This document shows, piece by piece, positions 1 to 5,818 of a stretch of 6,209 nucleotides of DNA; within the stretch, counting starts at the first letter, position 1; each line of letters starts with the position of its first letter. Location of the stretch: assembly GCA_031279715.1 (NCBI GenBank), contig JAITHY010000236.1, positions 1 to 6,209 of the forward strand, given 5' to 3'. The notes beneath the pieces are model-generated. The model was given only the letters and a program-made list of their open reading frames with translations, was not told where the DNA came from and searched no databases. The DNA comes from Verrucomicrobiales bacterium (lineage in GTDB: Bacteria > Verrucomicrobiota > Verrucomicrobiia > Methylacidiphilales > JAAUTS01). A program made the position numbers and the translations under genes.

Positions 1-2404
1 TGGCGAGGATGTGGACGTAGTTGGCTTGGAATTGCGGTTCGATGAACCAGTCGTCTTGGAACTTGAATTGTTTGCCCAACTCGATGCTGCCGCCGACGCT
101 CCAGTTGTTGTAGCTGCCGGTGAAGGAAGTTACGCCGTTGCTGCCGTTCAGGCTGTTGTTGGTGTATTGGGCTTTCAAGGTCGCATCTAGATACCAGCCG
201 CTGTTGTTCAGCCATGAGCCGTACAAGCCAGCATAATAATTGCTGAGGTCGGATTTGCTGCCGTTGTGGCGGTGGTCAGTGTCAGCGGCGCCGTAACCTG
301 CAAAGATACCGGTGTACAAAACGTTGCTGTTGTTCAGGGTGAACTTGTGGTCGGTGCCGATGTCTGTGCCGTAGACGTATTGTTTGAAGGCTTGGCCGGT
401 GACGCTGGCGCTGAAATTCAGCTGCTGTCCGTAGGCTCTGATCCAGATGTTGTCCATAATGTTCTCCGCGCTGAGGGTGACGGCTTTGTCATCTTTGCCA
501 GCGAGGGTTTGGGTGTAGGCGTCGTTGAGCAAACGGATTTCGCCCATGCGTTTGAGCAGGCTGTTTTGCTGCGCGAACCAGCTGCCTTTTTGGGCGGAGA
601 TGAGACCGACAGCGATGTTGCCGGCGGTGCTCAGTTTGCCGTCATTGGTGGTGTAGATGCTGCCGTCGGGGGCGGTGGTCGGAGTGACGACGATTAAACC
701 CCAGTCCATTTCGCCCAAGTCCCACGCGCCTTTGCCGTTGCCTTGCACCAAGTCGTTGAGGATGAGGTCACGCTCGGTGTCGCTGATGGTGGTTGTGCCG
801 CTGACGCTGACATCTATTTGGCCCGTGCCGCTGGCGGTGCCGGTGACGTCCAGCGTGGCGTGGGTGCCGTCGTCGGTGTTGACGCCGAAGATGATTTTGC
901 CGTCGTTGTTGAGGTTGTCAATTATGGACGTGCCGCTGGTGAATTCCCAAGTGCTGGTGTTGTCCATGGTCAGGTTGCCGTGCTGCCAGTTGCCTTTGCC
1001 GTGGGAATCGTTGGCGAGGTAGATGTCGAGGATGCCGTTGCTGCTATCAGCGATGTTGCCGGTGTGGCGGCTGTGGTTGTTGAGGTAGAGCAGGATGTCG
1101 CTGGTGCCGCTGGCGGTGATGTTGCCCGCCATGGTGCTGCTGTTTTCAAGCCTCACCGTCAGCACGGCGCCGTCGCCGCCGTTAACGTTGCCAGTCAGTT
1201 GGCTTTGGTTGTCGAGGTTGACGTTCAGCGTGGCGTTGTGGCCGGTGATGATGTCGCCGGTGATGACGCTGTGGTTGAGGTTCACGTTGCCATTAGAGGC
1301 GTCGATGATATTCACGTTGCCTGTGAGCAAGGAACCGCCGCTCATGTTAAACGTTCCCGCGGAGGAGCCGCGCAAGTTAACGTCGCCGATTAGTTTGGAA
1401 TTGTCTTCCACGTCAATGGAGATAGACACAGGCATGTCCACATCCTCAAGAGTGCCGGATGAATCAGTGCCCGTGCGGATGCTGGTTATATCCAAGGCCG
1501 CGACTTGACCGGTCAGACTCGCGCCGCCCTTGATGGTAATATCATAAGTGCCGCTAAAAGTTCTTAACAAATCCGCGCTGGCAATGCTCGGGTTTTTGTT
1601 TGCCGACAGTGCTGTGCGTCCCGCATTGATGCTGCCACCGTCAATAATCAGCGTTTTGTGTCCGCTAGTTCCACTCGCCATGAGTATGCCATCCGCCTCC
1701 GCCCCCTCGGTCACAACAGCCGTGTTCTCCAAATAAAGATAATTTGAGCCATGGTCGCTTTGATGAACACCAGAGGCTACTATGCCAGTGGTATGAATGG
1801 AGCCGTTGGAAAAAGTGAGGTGGCTGTTTCTTTCCAACGAAAGCCCGTACGCCTCGGAACCGTTTGTGGAAATAGAGACCCCGTCGGCTTCTATCAAGCC
1901 GCTGCCGCTTAAACCGTTGGCATGGCCACCTGTGGTGGTAATCGTCACATTCCTAAAAATCCCCGCCGATGTGGTGCCGCTGATATACGCACCCATCCCT
2001 ATGGACCCGGAAGTGGAAATCGCACAATCCGTCATAAACAAAGTCCCGCCAGCGCTAACACTTGCGCCATAAGCGTTCATGGTATAAGGAGAACCTTGCA
2101 ATGTGCTGCTGTATAAATGCACCACCGCGCCACTATAAACGTTGAGCGCATATCCACTGTTACCATTAACGGTGCCGGTTGACATCAGAGTAATGTTCGT
2201 ACCACTGTAAAAAGCGGTGGAACCACCAACCATCAAGGGTGATAGGCTGGGTTGTGCCAGATTGGTTTGATACGACGAGCCAGTTTCAATCACTGAGCCG
2301 GAATTAATCAACTTATTTTGCGCGGACACTGTCAGTGGCAACGCTGCCATGCCGCTGAACGTCAGCAGCAATGCAGCCCATTGTTTGATTTTGTTTGTTT
2401 GCAT
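1..2404 (-). CDS. Autotransporter (type Va secretion) with beta-helical passenger and outer-membrane barrel, 3' end cut by window
   Basis: I translated this frame by hand; it stays open for 801 codons and leaves the window without a stop. Residues 1-28 are a Sec signal peptide: Lys5 and Lys7, hydrophobic core WAALLLTF, likely cleavage after VSA28. Residues about 30-600 are a Gly/Ser/Thr/Asn-rich passenger typical of right-handed beta-helices, with degenerate 23-29-residue repeats (about 127-265, wording like ISTxGxxAxGL) and then about six 22-residue repeats (336-466). It has one cysteine (Cys127), and I see no protease or other catalytic motif. A linker with WFAQQNSLLKRMGEIRLL leads to the barrel from about Trp654 (NIWIRAYGQQ), continuing through FAGYGAAD, YYAGLYGSWL and NWSVGGSIELGKQF, as in the pertactin/autotransporter barrel family. 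About 148 barrel residues are visible of roughly 270 expected, so the whole protein should be near 900-950 residues. The start is fixed by a good Shine-Dalgarno and the signal peptide. Role inferred: surface-displayed or released adhesin-like protein; the passenger function is unknown. Confidence 0.93.
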   Translation of the reverse strand, partial: MQTNKIKQWAALLLTFSGMAALPLTVSAQNKLINSGSVIETGSSYQTNLAQPSLSPLMVGGSTAFYSGTNITLMSTGTVNGNSGYALNVYSGAVVHLYSSTLQGSPYTMNAYGASVSAGGTLFMTDCAISTSGSIGMGAYISGTTSAGIFRNVTITTTGGHANGLSGSGLIEADGVSISTNGSEAYGLSLERNSHLTFSNGSIHTTGIVASGVHQSDHGSNYLYLENTAVVTEGAEADGILMASGTSGHKTLIIDGGSINAGRTALSANKNPSIASADLLRTFSGTYDITIKGGASLTGQVAALDITSIRTGTDSSGTLEDVDMPVSISIDVEDNSKLIGDVNLRGSSAGTFNMSGGSLLTGNVNIIDASNGNVNLNHSVITGDIITGHNATLNVNLDNQSQLTGNVNGGDGAVLTVRLENSSTMAGNITASGTSDILLYLNNHSRHTGNIADSSNGILDIYLANDSHGKGNWQHGNLTMDNTSTWEFTSGTSIIDNLNNDGKIIFGVNTDDGTHATLDVTGTASGTGQIDVSVSGTTTISDTERDLILNDLVQGNGKGAWDLGEMDWGLIVVTPTTAPDGSIYTTNDGKLSTAGNIAVGLISAQKGSWFAQQNSLLKRMGEIRLLNDAYTQTLAGKDDKAVTLSAENIMDNIWIRAYGQQLNFSASVTGQAFKQYVYGTDIGTDHKFTLNNSNVLYTGIFAGYGAADTDHRHNGSKSDLSNYYAGLYGSWLNNSGWYLDATLKAQYTNNSLNGSNGVTSFTGSYNNWSVGGSIELGKQFKFQDDWFIEPQFQANYVHILA
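1007..1399 (-). repeat. Six tandem 22-residue passenger repeats (beta-helix coils)
   Basis: This stretch encodes autotransporter residues 336-466. Units start at Ser336, Ser358, Val380, Ser401, Ser423 and Ser445 and are 22, 22, 21, 22, 22 and 22 residues long. The shared pattern is S-x-x-x-G-(N/D)-(V/I), a variable stretch with Gly/Ser/Asn, then alternating hydrophobics ending in L-x-N. Examples are SQLTGNVNGGD and SRHTGNIADSS. A seventh, degenerate unit starts at Ser467 (SHGKGNW). One repeat per helical turn is the expected layout for a parallel beta-helix. The units have diverged at DNA level, so they are protein-level rather than recent nucleotide duplications. Confidence 0.75.
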
Positions 2405-2412
2405 TTTGTTTT

Positions 2413-2420
2413 CTCCTTCT
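2413..2420 (-). promoter_or_regulatory. Shine-Dalgarno of the autotransporter gene
   Basis: The minus strand reads AGAAGGAG, then AAAACAAA, then ATG. The GGAG core is 8 nt from the start codon, which settles the start at 2404. It is the clearest ribosome-binding site in the window; the pnt genes have much weaker ones. Confidence 0.8.
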
Positions 2421-2553
2421 TTTGGTTTTGACTAATAGCCGCCTCCGGCATTGACCGTCAGCAGGCGCGGCGGGGTTAACTGATTAAAAACGGGGGAAAG
2501 AAAAACAGAAAAAAGTCTCAAAAATCCCTCACGGGCACAGCGGTCGCTCAATT

Positions 2554-2585
2554 GCGAATTTGCGAATTTGCGAATTTGCGAATTT
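2554..2585. repeat. Four perfect tandem copies of GCGAATTT
   Basis: Units at 2554-2561, 2562-2569, 2570-2577 and 2578-2585 are identical. The array sits about 150-180 bp upstream of the autotransporter start and touches the -10 element of the best candidate promoter, so transcription would begin inside it. Perfect short tandem repeats of this size can change copy number by slipped-strand mispairing. A length change here would alter the start of the transcript, not the reading frame. Confidence 0.95.
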
Positions 2586-2612
2586 TACATACTGGCATCA
2601 TTAGAATGTCAA
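2584..2612 (-). promoter_or_regulatory. Candidate sigma-70 promoter for the autotransporter gene
   Basis: On the minus strand a perfect TTGACA (2612-2607) is followed by 17 bp and TGTAAA (2589-2584; 4 of 6 consensus bases). The predicted transcript would start near 2577, giving a leader of about 170 nt. The -35 match and spacing are good; the -10 is mediocre. This is a pattern match only, and the host sigma-factor preference is unknown. Confidence 0.4.
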
Positions 2613-2646
2613 GCAGGATGCGGGAGATATTTTTGTTGTCAAGCGG
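2607..2646. repeat. Direct repeat TGTCAAGCRG, two copies 30 bp apart
   Basis: Copies at 2607-2616 (TGTCAAGCAG) and 2637-2646 (TGTCAAGCGG) differ by one base and are spaced exactly 30 bp, close to three helical turns. On the minus strand each contains TTGACA. The lower copy is the -35 of the candidate autotransporter promoter; the upper has no suitable -10. The pair could be a regulator site placed on one face of the DNA, or a duplicated promoter remnant. Confidence 0.6.
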
Positions 2647-2653
2647 TTTTTTG

Positions 2654-2675
2654 AAAAAATATTAAAATATTTTTT
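2654..2675. repeat. Perfect A+T-only dyad with 10-bp arms
   Basis: Arm AAAAAATATT (2654-2663) and its exact complement AATATTTTTT (2666-2675) are separated by AA. Because it is purely A+T, it is a poor intrinsic terminator stem. An intrinsically bent or nucleoid-protein-bound element upstream of the autotransporter promoter is an alternative reading. Confidence 0.6.
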
Positions 2676-2692
2676 GAGGGGATTTTTTTGAC

Positions 2693-2725
2693 GCAAAGGC
2701 GCAAAGAGGCAAAGGGGGTGCAAAG
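2693..2725. repeat. GCAAAG repeat cluster, four copies with mostly 8-bp period
   Basis: GCAAAG occurs at 2693-2698, 2701-2706, 2709-2714 and 2720-2725, with steps of 8, 8 and 11 bp. The spacer dinucleotides vary (GC, AG), so the array is imperfect, unlike the GCGAATTT array nearby. No function can be assigned from the sequence. Confidence 0.7.
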
Positions 2726-2749
2726 TTTTTTTGGGGGTGATTTACGCCG

Positions 2750-2776
2750 TATCATAATGGCAAAAAAACTATGATA
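2750..2776. repeat. Inverted repeat TATCATA / TATGATA
   Basis: Seven-base arms at 2750-2756 and 2770-2776 are separated by 13 bp and followed on the plus strand by six T. A plus-strand terminator is formally possible, but no plus-strand gene is present upstream. On the minus strand no T-run follows the stem, so it is unlikely to end the pnt transcript. It could be an operator-like dyad; evidence is weak. Confidence 0.35.
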
Positions 2777-2846
2777 TTTTTTCGATTATATTCAAAAAAA
2801 AATTACCATAAACTTTAAATCCGGACGCATCAACACCCGCTGACGT

Positions 2847-4244
2847 TCAATGCCCGCCCTCTTCACCGGCGAGGCATTTGGCAATCTCGCCGGTCACGGC
2901 TTTGGCGTCGCCGAAGACCATCAGCGTTTTGTCGTCGTAGTAGAGGTCGTTCTCGATGCCGGCGAAGCCCGGGTTCATGCTGCGCTTGATGGCGAAGATG
3001 GTTTTCGCTTTGTGCGCATTGATGATGGGCATGCCGTAAATCGGGCTTTTGTCGTTGGTCAGCGCGGCGGGGTTCACCACGTCGTTCGCGCCGATGACGA
3101 GGCACACGTCGGCTTGCGGCATGTCGGGGTTGATTTCGTCCATCTCCACCAAGTCCTCGTAAGGGATGTCACTCTCAGCGAGCAGGACGTTCATGTGGCC
3201 GGGCATTCGTCCGGCGACGGGATGGATGGCGAATTTCACGGTGACGCCGCGCTTGGTCAACTGGTCGTAAATTTCACGCACGCGATGTTGCGCCTGAGCC
3301 ACCGCCATGCCGTAGCCGGGCACGATGACCACCAGCCCCGCGTGTTCCATCAACTCCGCCGCGTCCTTCGGCGTCGCGCTTTTCACCGTGCGCTGCTCCA
3401 CCTGACCGGCGGCGGTTTGCACCTGCCCGAACGCGCCGAAGAGCACGTTGGTGAAGCTGCGGTTCATCGCTTTGCACATGATGATTGACAAAATGAGACC
3501 CGACGAGCCGTCCAGCGCACCCGCCGTGATGAGCAGTTTGTTGTCCAGCACAAAACCCATCGCCACCGCTGACAGTCCGGCGTAGGAGTTCAGCAGCGCA
3601 ATGACGGTCGGCATATCCGCGCCGCCGATGGGGATAATCAGCAGCACGCCGAACAACAGCGCCAGCGCGATGAGCACGGGGAACAGCCACGCGAATTGGT
3701 GCGCGTCATAAATCAGCAGCCCGCAGCACGCAATCGCCGCGAGCAGCAGGAAAAAGTTGATGAGGTTTTGGTTGCGATAAATGATGGGGCGTCCGGGCAG
3801 CCATTCCTGCAACTTGCCCGCCGCCATCAAGCTGCCGGTGAACGTCAGATAACCGAGCAGCACTTCCGCGCACAGCGCGATGGTGACGAACAGCGGCATC
3901 TCAATCCCGCCGCGCGTGAAGTAGTAAAACTTCGCCGTGCCCACCAAGCCCGCCGCGAAGCCGCCGAAGGCGTGCGACAGCGCGGTTCGTTGCGGCACCG
4001 CCGTCAGCGGCACCAGCGACAGCGGGTAGCCGATGACCGCGCCGATGATGACCGCCAGCGCAATCCATTTGTAATTGCCCGCGATGACCGACGGGTCAAT
4101 CAGCGTGCCGACAATTGCCAGCGTCATGCCCAGCACGCCCGCCAGCACGCCGCGCCGCGCGGTCTTCGGGTCGTTCATCCATTTCAGCGAAAAAATGAAC
4201 AGCGCCGTCGCCACCAAGTAAGAAAGCTGAATGCACGTCGTCAT
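2847..4244 (-). CDS. pntB: NAD(P)(+) transhydrogenase, beta subunit PntB
   Basis: Inner-membrane subunit of the proton-translocating transhydrogenase (NADH + NADP+ to NAD+ + NADPH, driven by inward proton flow). The 465 residues match the usual length (E. coli PntB is about 462). Residues 1 to about 275 form multi-spanning membrane domain II, with His91 in TALSHAFGGFAAGLVG corresponding to the key proton-pathway histidine, and the conserved GGADMPTVIALLNSYAG (207-223) and GSSG-ILS-IMCKAMNRSF segments. Residues about 295-460 form cytoplasmic NADP(H)-binding domain III: VPGYGMAVAQAQ (309-319), HPVAGRMPGHMNV (341-352), IGANDVVNPAA with Asp388, and KRSMNPGFAG (420-429). No expected key residue is missing. 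The start codon overlaps the pntAB stop (ATGA). A run of seven G on the coding strand ends 3 nt before the ATG and may serve as a ribosome-binding site. The next gene on this strand, the autotransporter, starts 442 bp downstream. Confidence 0.98.
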   Translation of the reverse strand: MTTCIQLSYLVATALFIFSLKWMNDPKTARRGVLAGVLGMTLAIVGTLIDPSVIAGNYKWIALAVIIGAVIGYPLSLVPLTAVPQRTALSHAFGGFAAGLVGTAKFYYFTRGGIEMPLFVTIALCAEVLLGYLTFTGSLMAAGKLQEWLPGRPIIYRNQNLINFFLLLAAIACCGLLIYDAHQFAWLFPVLIALALLFGVLLIIPIGGADMPTVIALLNSYAGLSAVAMGFVLDNKLLITAGALDGSSGLILSIIMCKAMNRSFTNVLFGAFGQVQTAAGQVEQRTVKSATPKDAAELMEHAGLVVIVPGYGMAVAQAQHRVREIYDQLTKRGVTVKFAIHPVAGRMPGHMNVLLAESDIPYEDLVEMDEINPDMPQADVCLVIGANDVVNPAALTNDKSPIYGMPIINAHKAKTIFAIKRSMNPGFAGIENDLYYDDKTLMVFGDAKAVTGEIAKCLAGEEGGH

Positions 4245-4633
4245 TTGCCCCCCCGCTGTTTGAACATTTTCAACATCCGGTCGGTGATGAGAAAGCCGCT
4301 GACAATGTTCGTGACCGACGCGACAATGGCGACGAGACCGAGCATGTTAATCCACGTCAACTCGCCATTGTCAGCGTAAGACCGCCCGCCCACCAAAATC
4401 GCGCCGACCACCGCAATCGCTGAAATCGCGTTGGTCAGCGACATCAGCGGCGTGTGCAACAACCGCGACACTTGCGTGATGACCATCAGCCCGATGAACG
4501 TGGACAACAGAAACACGAACAGCAGCCCCACATAATCCGGCTCCGCGACGTGCGCCCCGCTGACGCTCACGTCCGCCGCCATCACCGGCGTGACCGTCAG
4601 CGGCAACAACAACATTGTCATGATTTTTCTCAT
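4241..4633 (-). CDS. pntAB: NAD(P)(+) transhydrogenase, alpha-2 subunit (membrane part) PntAB
   Basis: A 130-residue integral membrane subunit, equivalent to the C-terminal part of E. coli PntA and to PntAB of split-alpha organisms. It completes the membrane proton channel (domain II) with PntB. Four hydrophobic stretches are visible: 4-20 (signal-like, ending VMAA), about 35-53, 65-83 and 94-115. The family signature HTPLMSLTNAISAIAVVGAIL (60-80) and the C-terminal TDRMLKMFK are nearly identical in wording to known family members. It begins 12 nt after the pntA stop. The preceding TAGAAAGCGAAAATT has no strong Shine-Dalgarno, which suggests translational coupling. It ends in a 4-nt overlap with pntB. 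The alpha split is natural and is not a frameshift: the stop of pntA and this start are both clean, and each part has family-typical length. Confidence 0.97.
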   Translation of the reverse strand: MRKIMTMLLLPLTVTPVMAADVSVSGAHVAEPDYVGLLFVFLLSTFIGLMVITQVSRLLHTPLMSLTNAISAIAVVGAILVGGRSYADNGELTWINMLGLVAIVASVTNIVSGFLITDRMLKMFKQRGGK

Positions 4634-4645
4634 AATTTTCGCTTT

Positions 4646-5776
4646 CTAATTTTTCTTCAACGCCTGATGCGCCACCTCGCCGTCCCTGACCAGCAAACAG
4701 CCGCGCATAATCTCATCATCAGCGTCCAACTTCACCCGCTTCGCCTCCTTGTCCCAAAAATGCGTGATAAACGCGAGCAAGTTCGACGAAAACATCTGGC
4801 TCGCGTGATGAGGCACCCGCGTCGCAAAATTCGCGCAGCCAATAATCCGCGCCCCGCTGGACGTCACCACCTCGCGCTCAGCGTCAGCGCCCTCGACATT
4901 GCCGCCCGTCGTCACCGCCAAATCCAGCACCAGACTGCCCGCCCGCATCCCCGCCAGCATCGCCGCGTTGATGATGCGCGGCGCGGGACGCCCAAACACC
5001 TGCGCCGTGGTGATGACCACGTCACTGTCAGCGCACGCCTTCGCCATGCCCTGCTGTTGCAGCGCGATTTGCTCCGCCGTCAACTCCTTCGCGTAACCCT
5101 GAGCCGTCTGCCCCGTCTCGCCGAGTTCGATTTTCAAAAACTTCGCCCCCAGCGACCTCACCTGCTCCTCGACCACCGGCCGCGTGTCAAACGCCGTCAC
5201 CCGCGCCCCGAGCCGCTTCGCCGTCGCAATCGCCTGCAATCCCGCCACGCCGACGCCGACGATGAGAACCTTCGCCGCCGTCAGCGTGCCCGCCGGCGTC
5301 ATCATCATCGGGAACACGCGGTCAAGTTTCTCCGCCGCGCAAACCACCGCCGCGTAACCCGCGAGATTATTTTGCGAACTGAGCGCGTCCATCTTCTGCG
5401 CCAAGGTCGAGCGCGGCACCATCTCCAAACTGACCGCCGACACCCCGCTGACACTGAACTGTTGAATTAACTCCCGCCGCCTGAACGGGTCCAAAAAGCT
5501 GACCGTCAGCGCCCCTTTCGGCAACAGCGCGACCTCGCCGACCGTCAGCGGCTGCACCTGCCACAACACCCGCGCCGCCCGCAACAACGCCGCGCGGTCC
5601 CCGCTGATCGTCGCCCCCGCCGCCGCATACTCACTGTCAGCGAACCCCGCCGCCGCGCCCGCCCCTTGCTCAATGGACACCGCAAACCCAAGCTGTGCGA
5701 GTTTTTTCACATCCGCCGGCACCAACGCCACCCGCGTCTCCCCGGCGCCATTTTCTTTGACGCAAGATAGTTGCAT
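4646..5776 (-). CDS. pntA: NAD(P)(+) transhydrogenase, alpha-1 subunit (NAD(H)-binding domain I) PntA
   Basis: A 376-residue soluble peripheral subunit that binds NAD(H) on the cytoplasmic face and passes hydride to NADP+ on PntB. The N-terminus (VKENGAGETRVALVPADVKKL) is the alanine dehydrogenase/PNT N-terminal signature and fixes the start although no upstream Shine-Dalgarno is visible. The substrate-site block RSTLAQKMDALSSQNNLAGY (122-141) keeps Arg122, Gln127, Asp130 and Ser133, which correspond to Arg127, Gln132, Asp135 and Ser138 of Rhodospirillum rubrum domain I. The Rossmann motif GVGVAG (174-179) is followed by AFDTRPVVEEQV (195-206), with Asp197 placed to contact the NAD ribose. 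The usual VITTAQVFGRPAP (254-266) and VLDLAVTTGGN (283-293) follow. Length fits the split-alpha form; the membrane segments are in the next gene. It probably shares a transcript with pntAB and pntB, and perhaps with the upstream flavoprotein gene 42 bp away. The coding strand is rich in the iterated CGCTGAC motif. Confidence 0.98.
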   Translation of the reverse strand: MQLSCVKENGAGETRVALVPADVKKLAQLGFAVSIEQGAGAAAGFADSEYAAAGATISGDRAALLRAARVLWQVQPLTVGEVALLPKGALTVSFLDPFRRRELIQQFSVSGVSAVSLEMVPRSTLAQKMDALSSQNNLAGYAAVVCAAEKLDRVFPMMMTPAGTLTAAKVLIVGVGVAGLQAIATAKRLGARVTAFDTRPVVEEQVRSLGAKFLKIELGETGQTAQGYAKELTAEQIALQQQGMAKACADSDVVITTAQVFGRPAPRIINAAMLAGMRAGSLVLDLAVTTGGNVEGADAEREVVTSSGARIIGCANFATRVPHHASQMFSSNLLAFITHFWDKEAKRVKLDADDEIMRGCLLVRDGEVAHQALKKN

Positions 5777-5818
5777 GGAGGCAGTATTAAGGAAAAATTT
5801 TTTTCTGCAAAGCCAAAG
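5777..5818 (-). promoter_or_regulatory. Short lpd-pntA gap; no Shine-Dalgarno, only weak promoter-like elements
   Basis: Minus-strand reading gives a long A-run/T-run, then TTAATACTGCCTCC directly before the pntA ATG. No AGGAG-like site is present. A loose promoter match exists: TTTGCA (5811-5806), 16 bp, TAATAC (5789-5784), ending 7 nt from the ATG, which would give a leaderless message. The match is poor (4/6 and 3/6), so co-transcription from upstream is at least as likely. Confidence 0.2.

Larger units (their letters stand above)
2405..2846. other. Gene-free 442-bp intergenic region, A+T-rich and repeat-laden
   Basis: The region lies between the stop of pntB and the start of the autotransporter, both on the minus strand. 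I see no credible coding sequence or RNA gene. It holds the autotransporter ribosome-binding site and a candidate promoter, an 8-bp tandem repeat, a 30-bp-spaced direct repeat, a GCAAAG repeat cluster and two A+T dyads, each listed separately. A second possible promoter on the minus strand has a perfect TATAAT (2785-2790) but only a poor -35. There is a T9 run on the minus strand at 2794-2802, but no G+C-rich stem precedes it, so no convincing intrinsic terminator for the pnt operon is visible. Confidence 0.7.

Noticed and set aside
266..1508. Plus-strand frames (266-697, 743-1393, 1095-1508) rich in Val/Gly/Ala
   Set aside because: They mirror the Gly/Thr/Asn-rich autotransporter frame on the minus strand, which has a signal peptide, passenger repeats, a barrel and a Shine-Dalgarno.
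2362..2451. A 29-codon minus-strand upstream frame starting at 2451 and overlapping the autotransporter start out of frame
   Set aside because: It has no Shine-Dalgarno, and its Lys-rich translation looks like a read-through of the A/G-rich leader. A regulatory leader peptide cannot be supported.
2439..2473. Leader hairpin (CCGCC / GGCGG arms) acting as a riboswitch or thermosensor
   Set aside because: The stem is only 5 bp with a 25-nt loop, and the Shine-Dalgarno is not paired. No known riboswitch motif is recognisable.
2554..2725. CRISPR-like array
   Set aside because: Repeat units are 6-8 bp with no unique spacers of CRISPR length and no cas genes; these are simple tandem repeats.
2785..2850. 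Intrinsic terminator after pntB
   Set aside because: A T9 run exists on the minus strand at 2794-2802, but the only possible stem upstream (around 2825-2846) is short and interrupted and is not adjacent to it.
2850..4379. Plus-strand open frames opposite pntB (2850-3488 and 3696-4379)
   Set aside because: Both lie entirely antisense to a complete, well-conserved pntB/pntAB pair and encode compositionally biased sequences without recognisable domains.
4634..4645. Frameshift splitting a single pntA into two genes
   Set aside because: The split alpha arrangement is a known natural form. Each part has its family-typical ends and length, and a clean 12-nt spacer with in-order stop and start separates them.
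4454..5470. Long plus-strand open frame (338 codons) opposite pntAB and pntA
   Set aside because: Its translation is Arg/His/Gln-rich low-complexity text with no family resemblance. It is the antisense shadow of highly conserved, G+C-rich genes.
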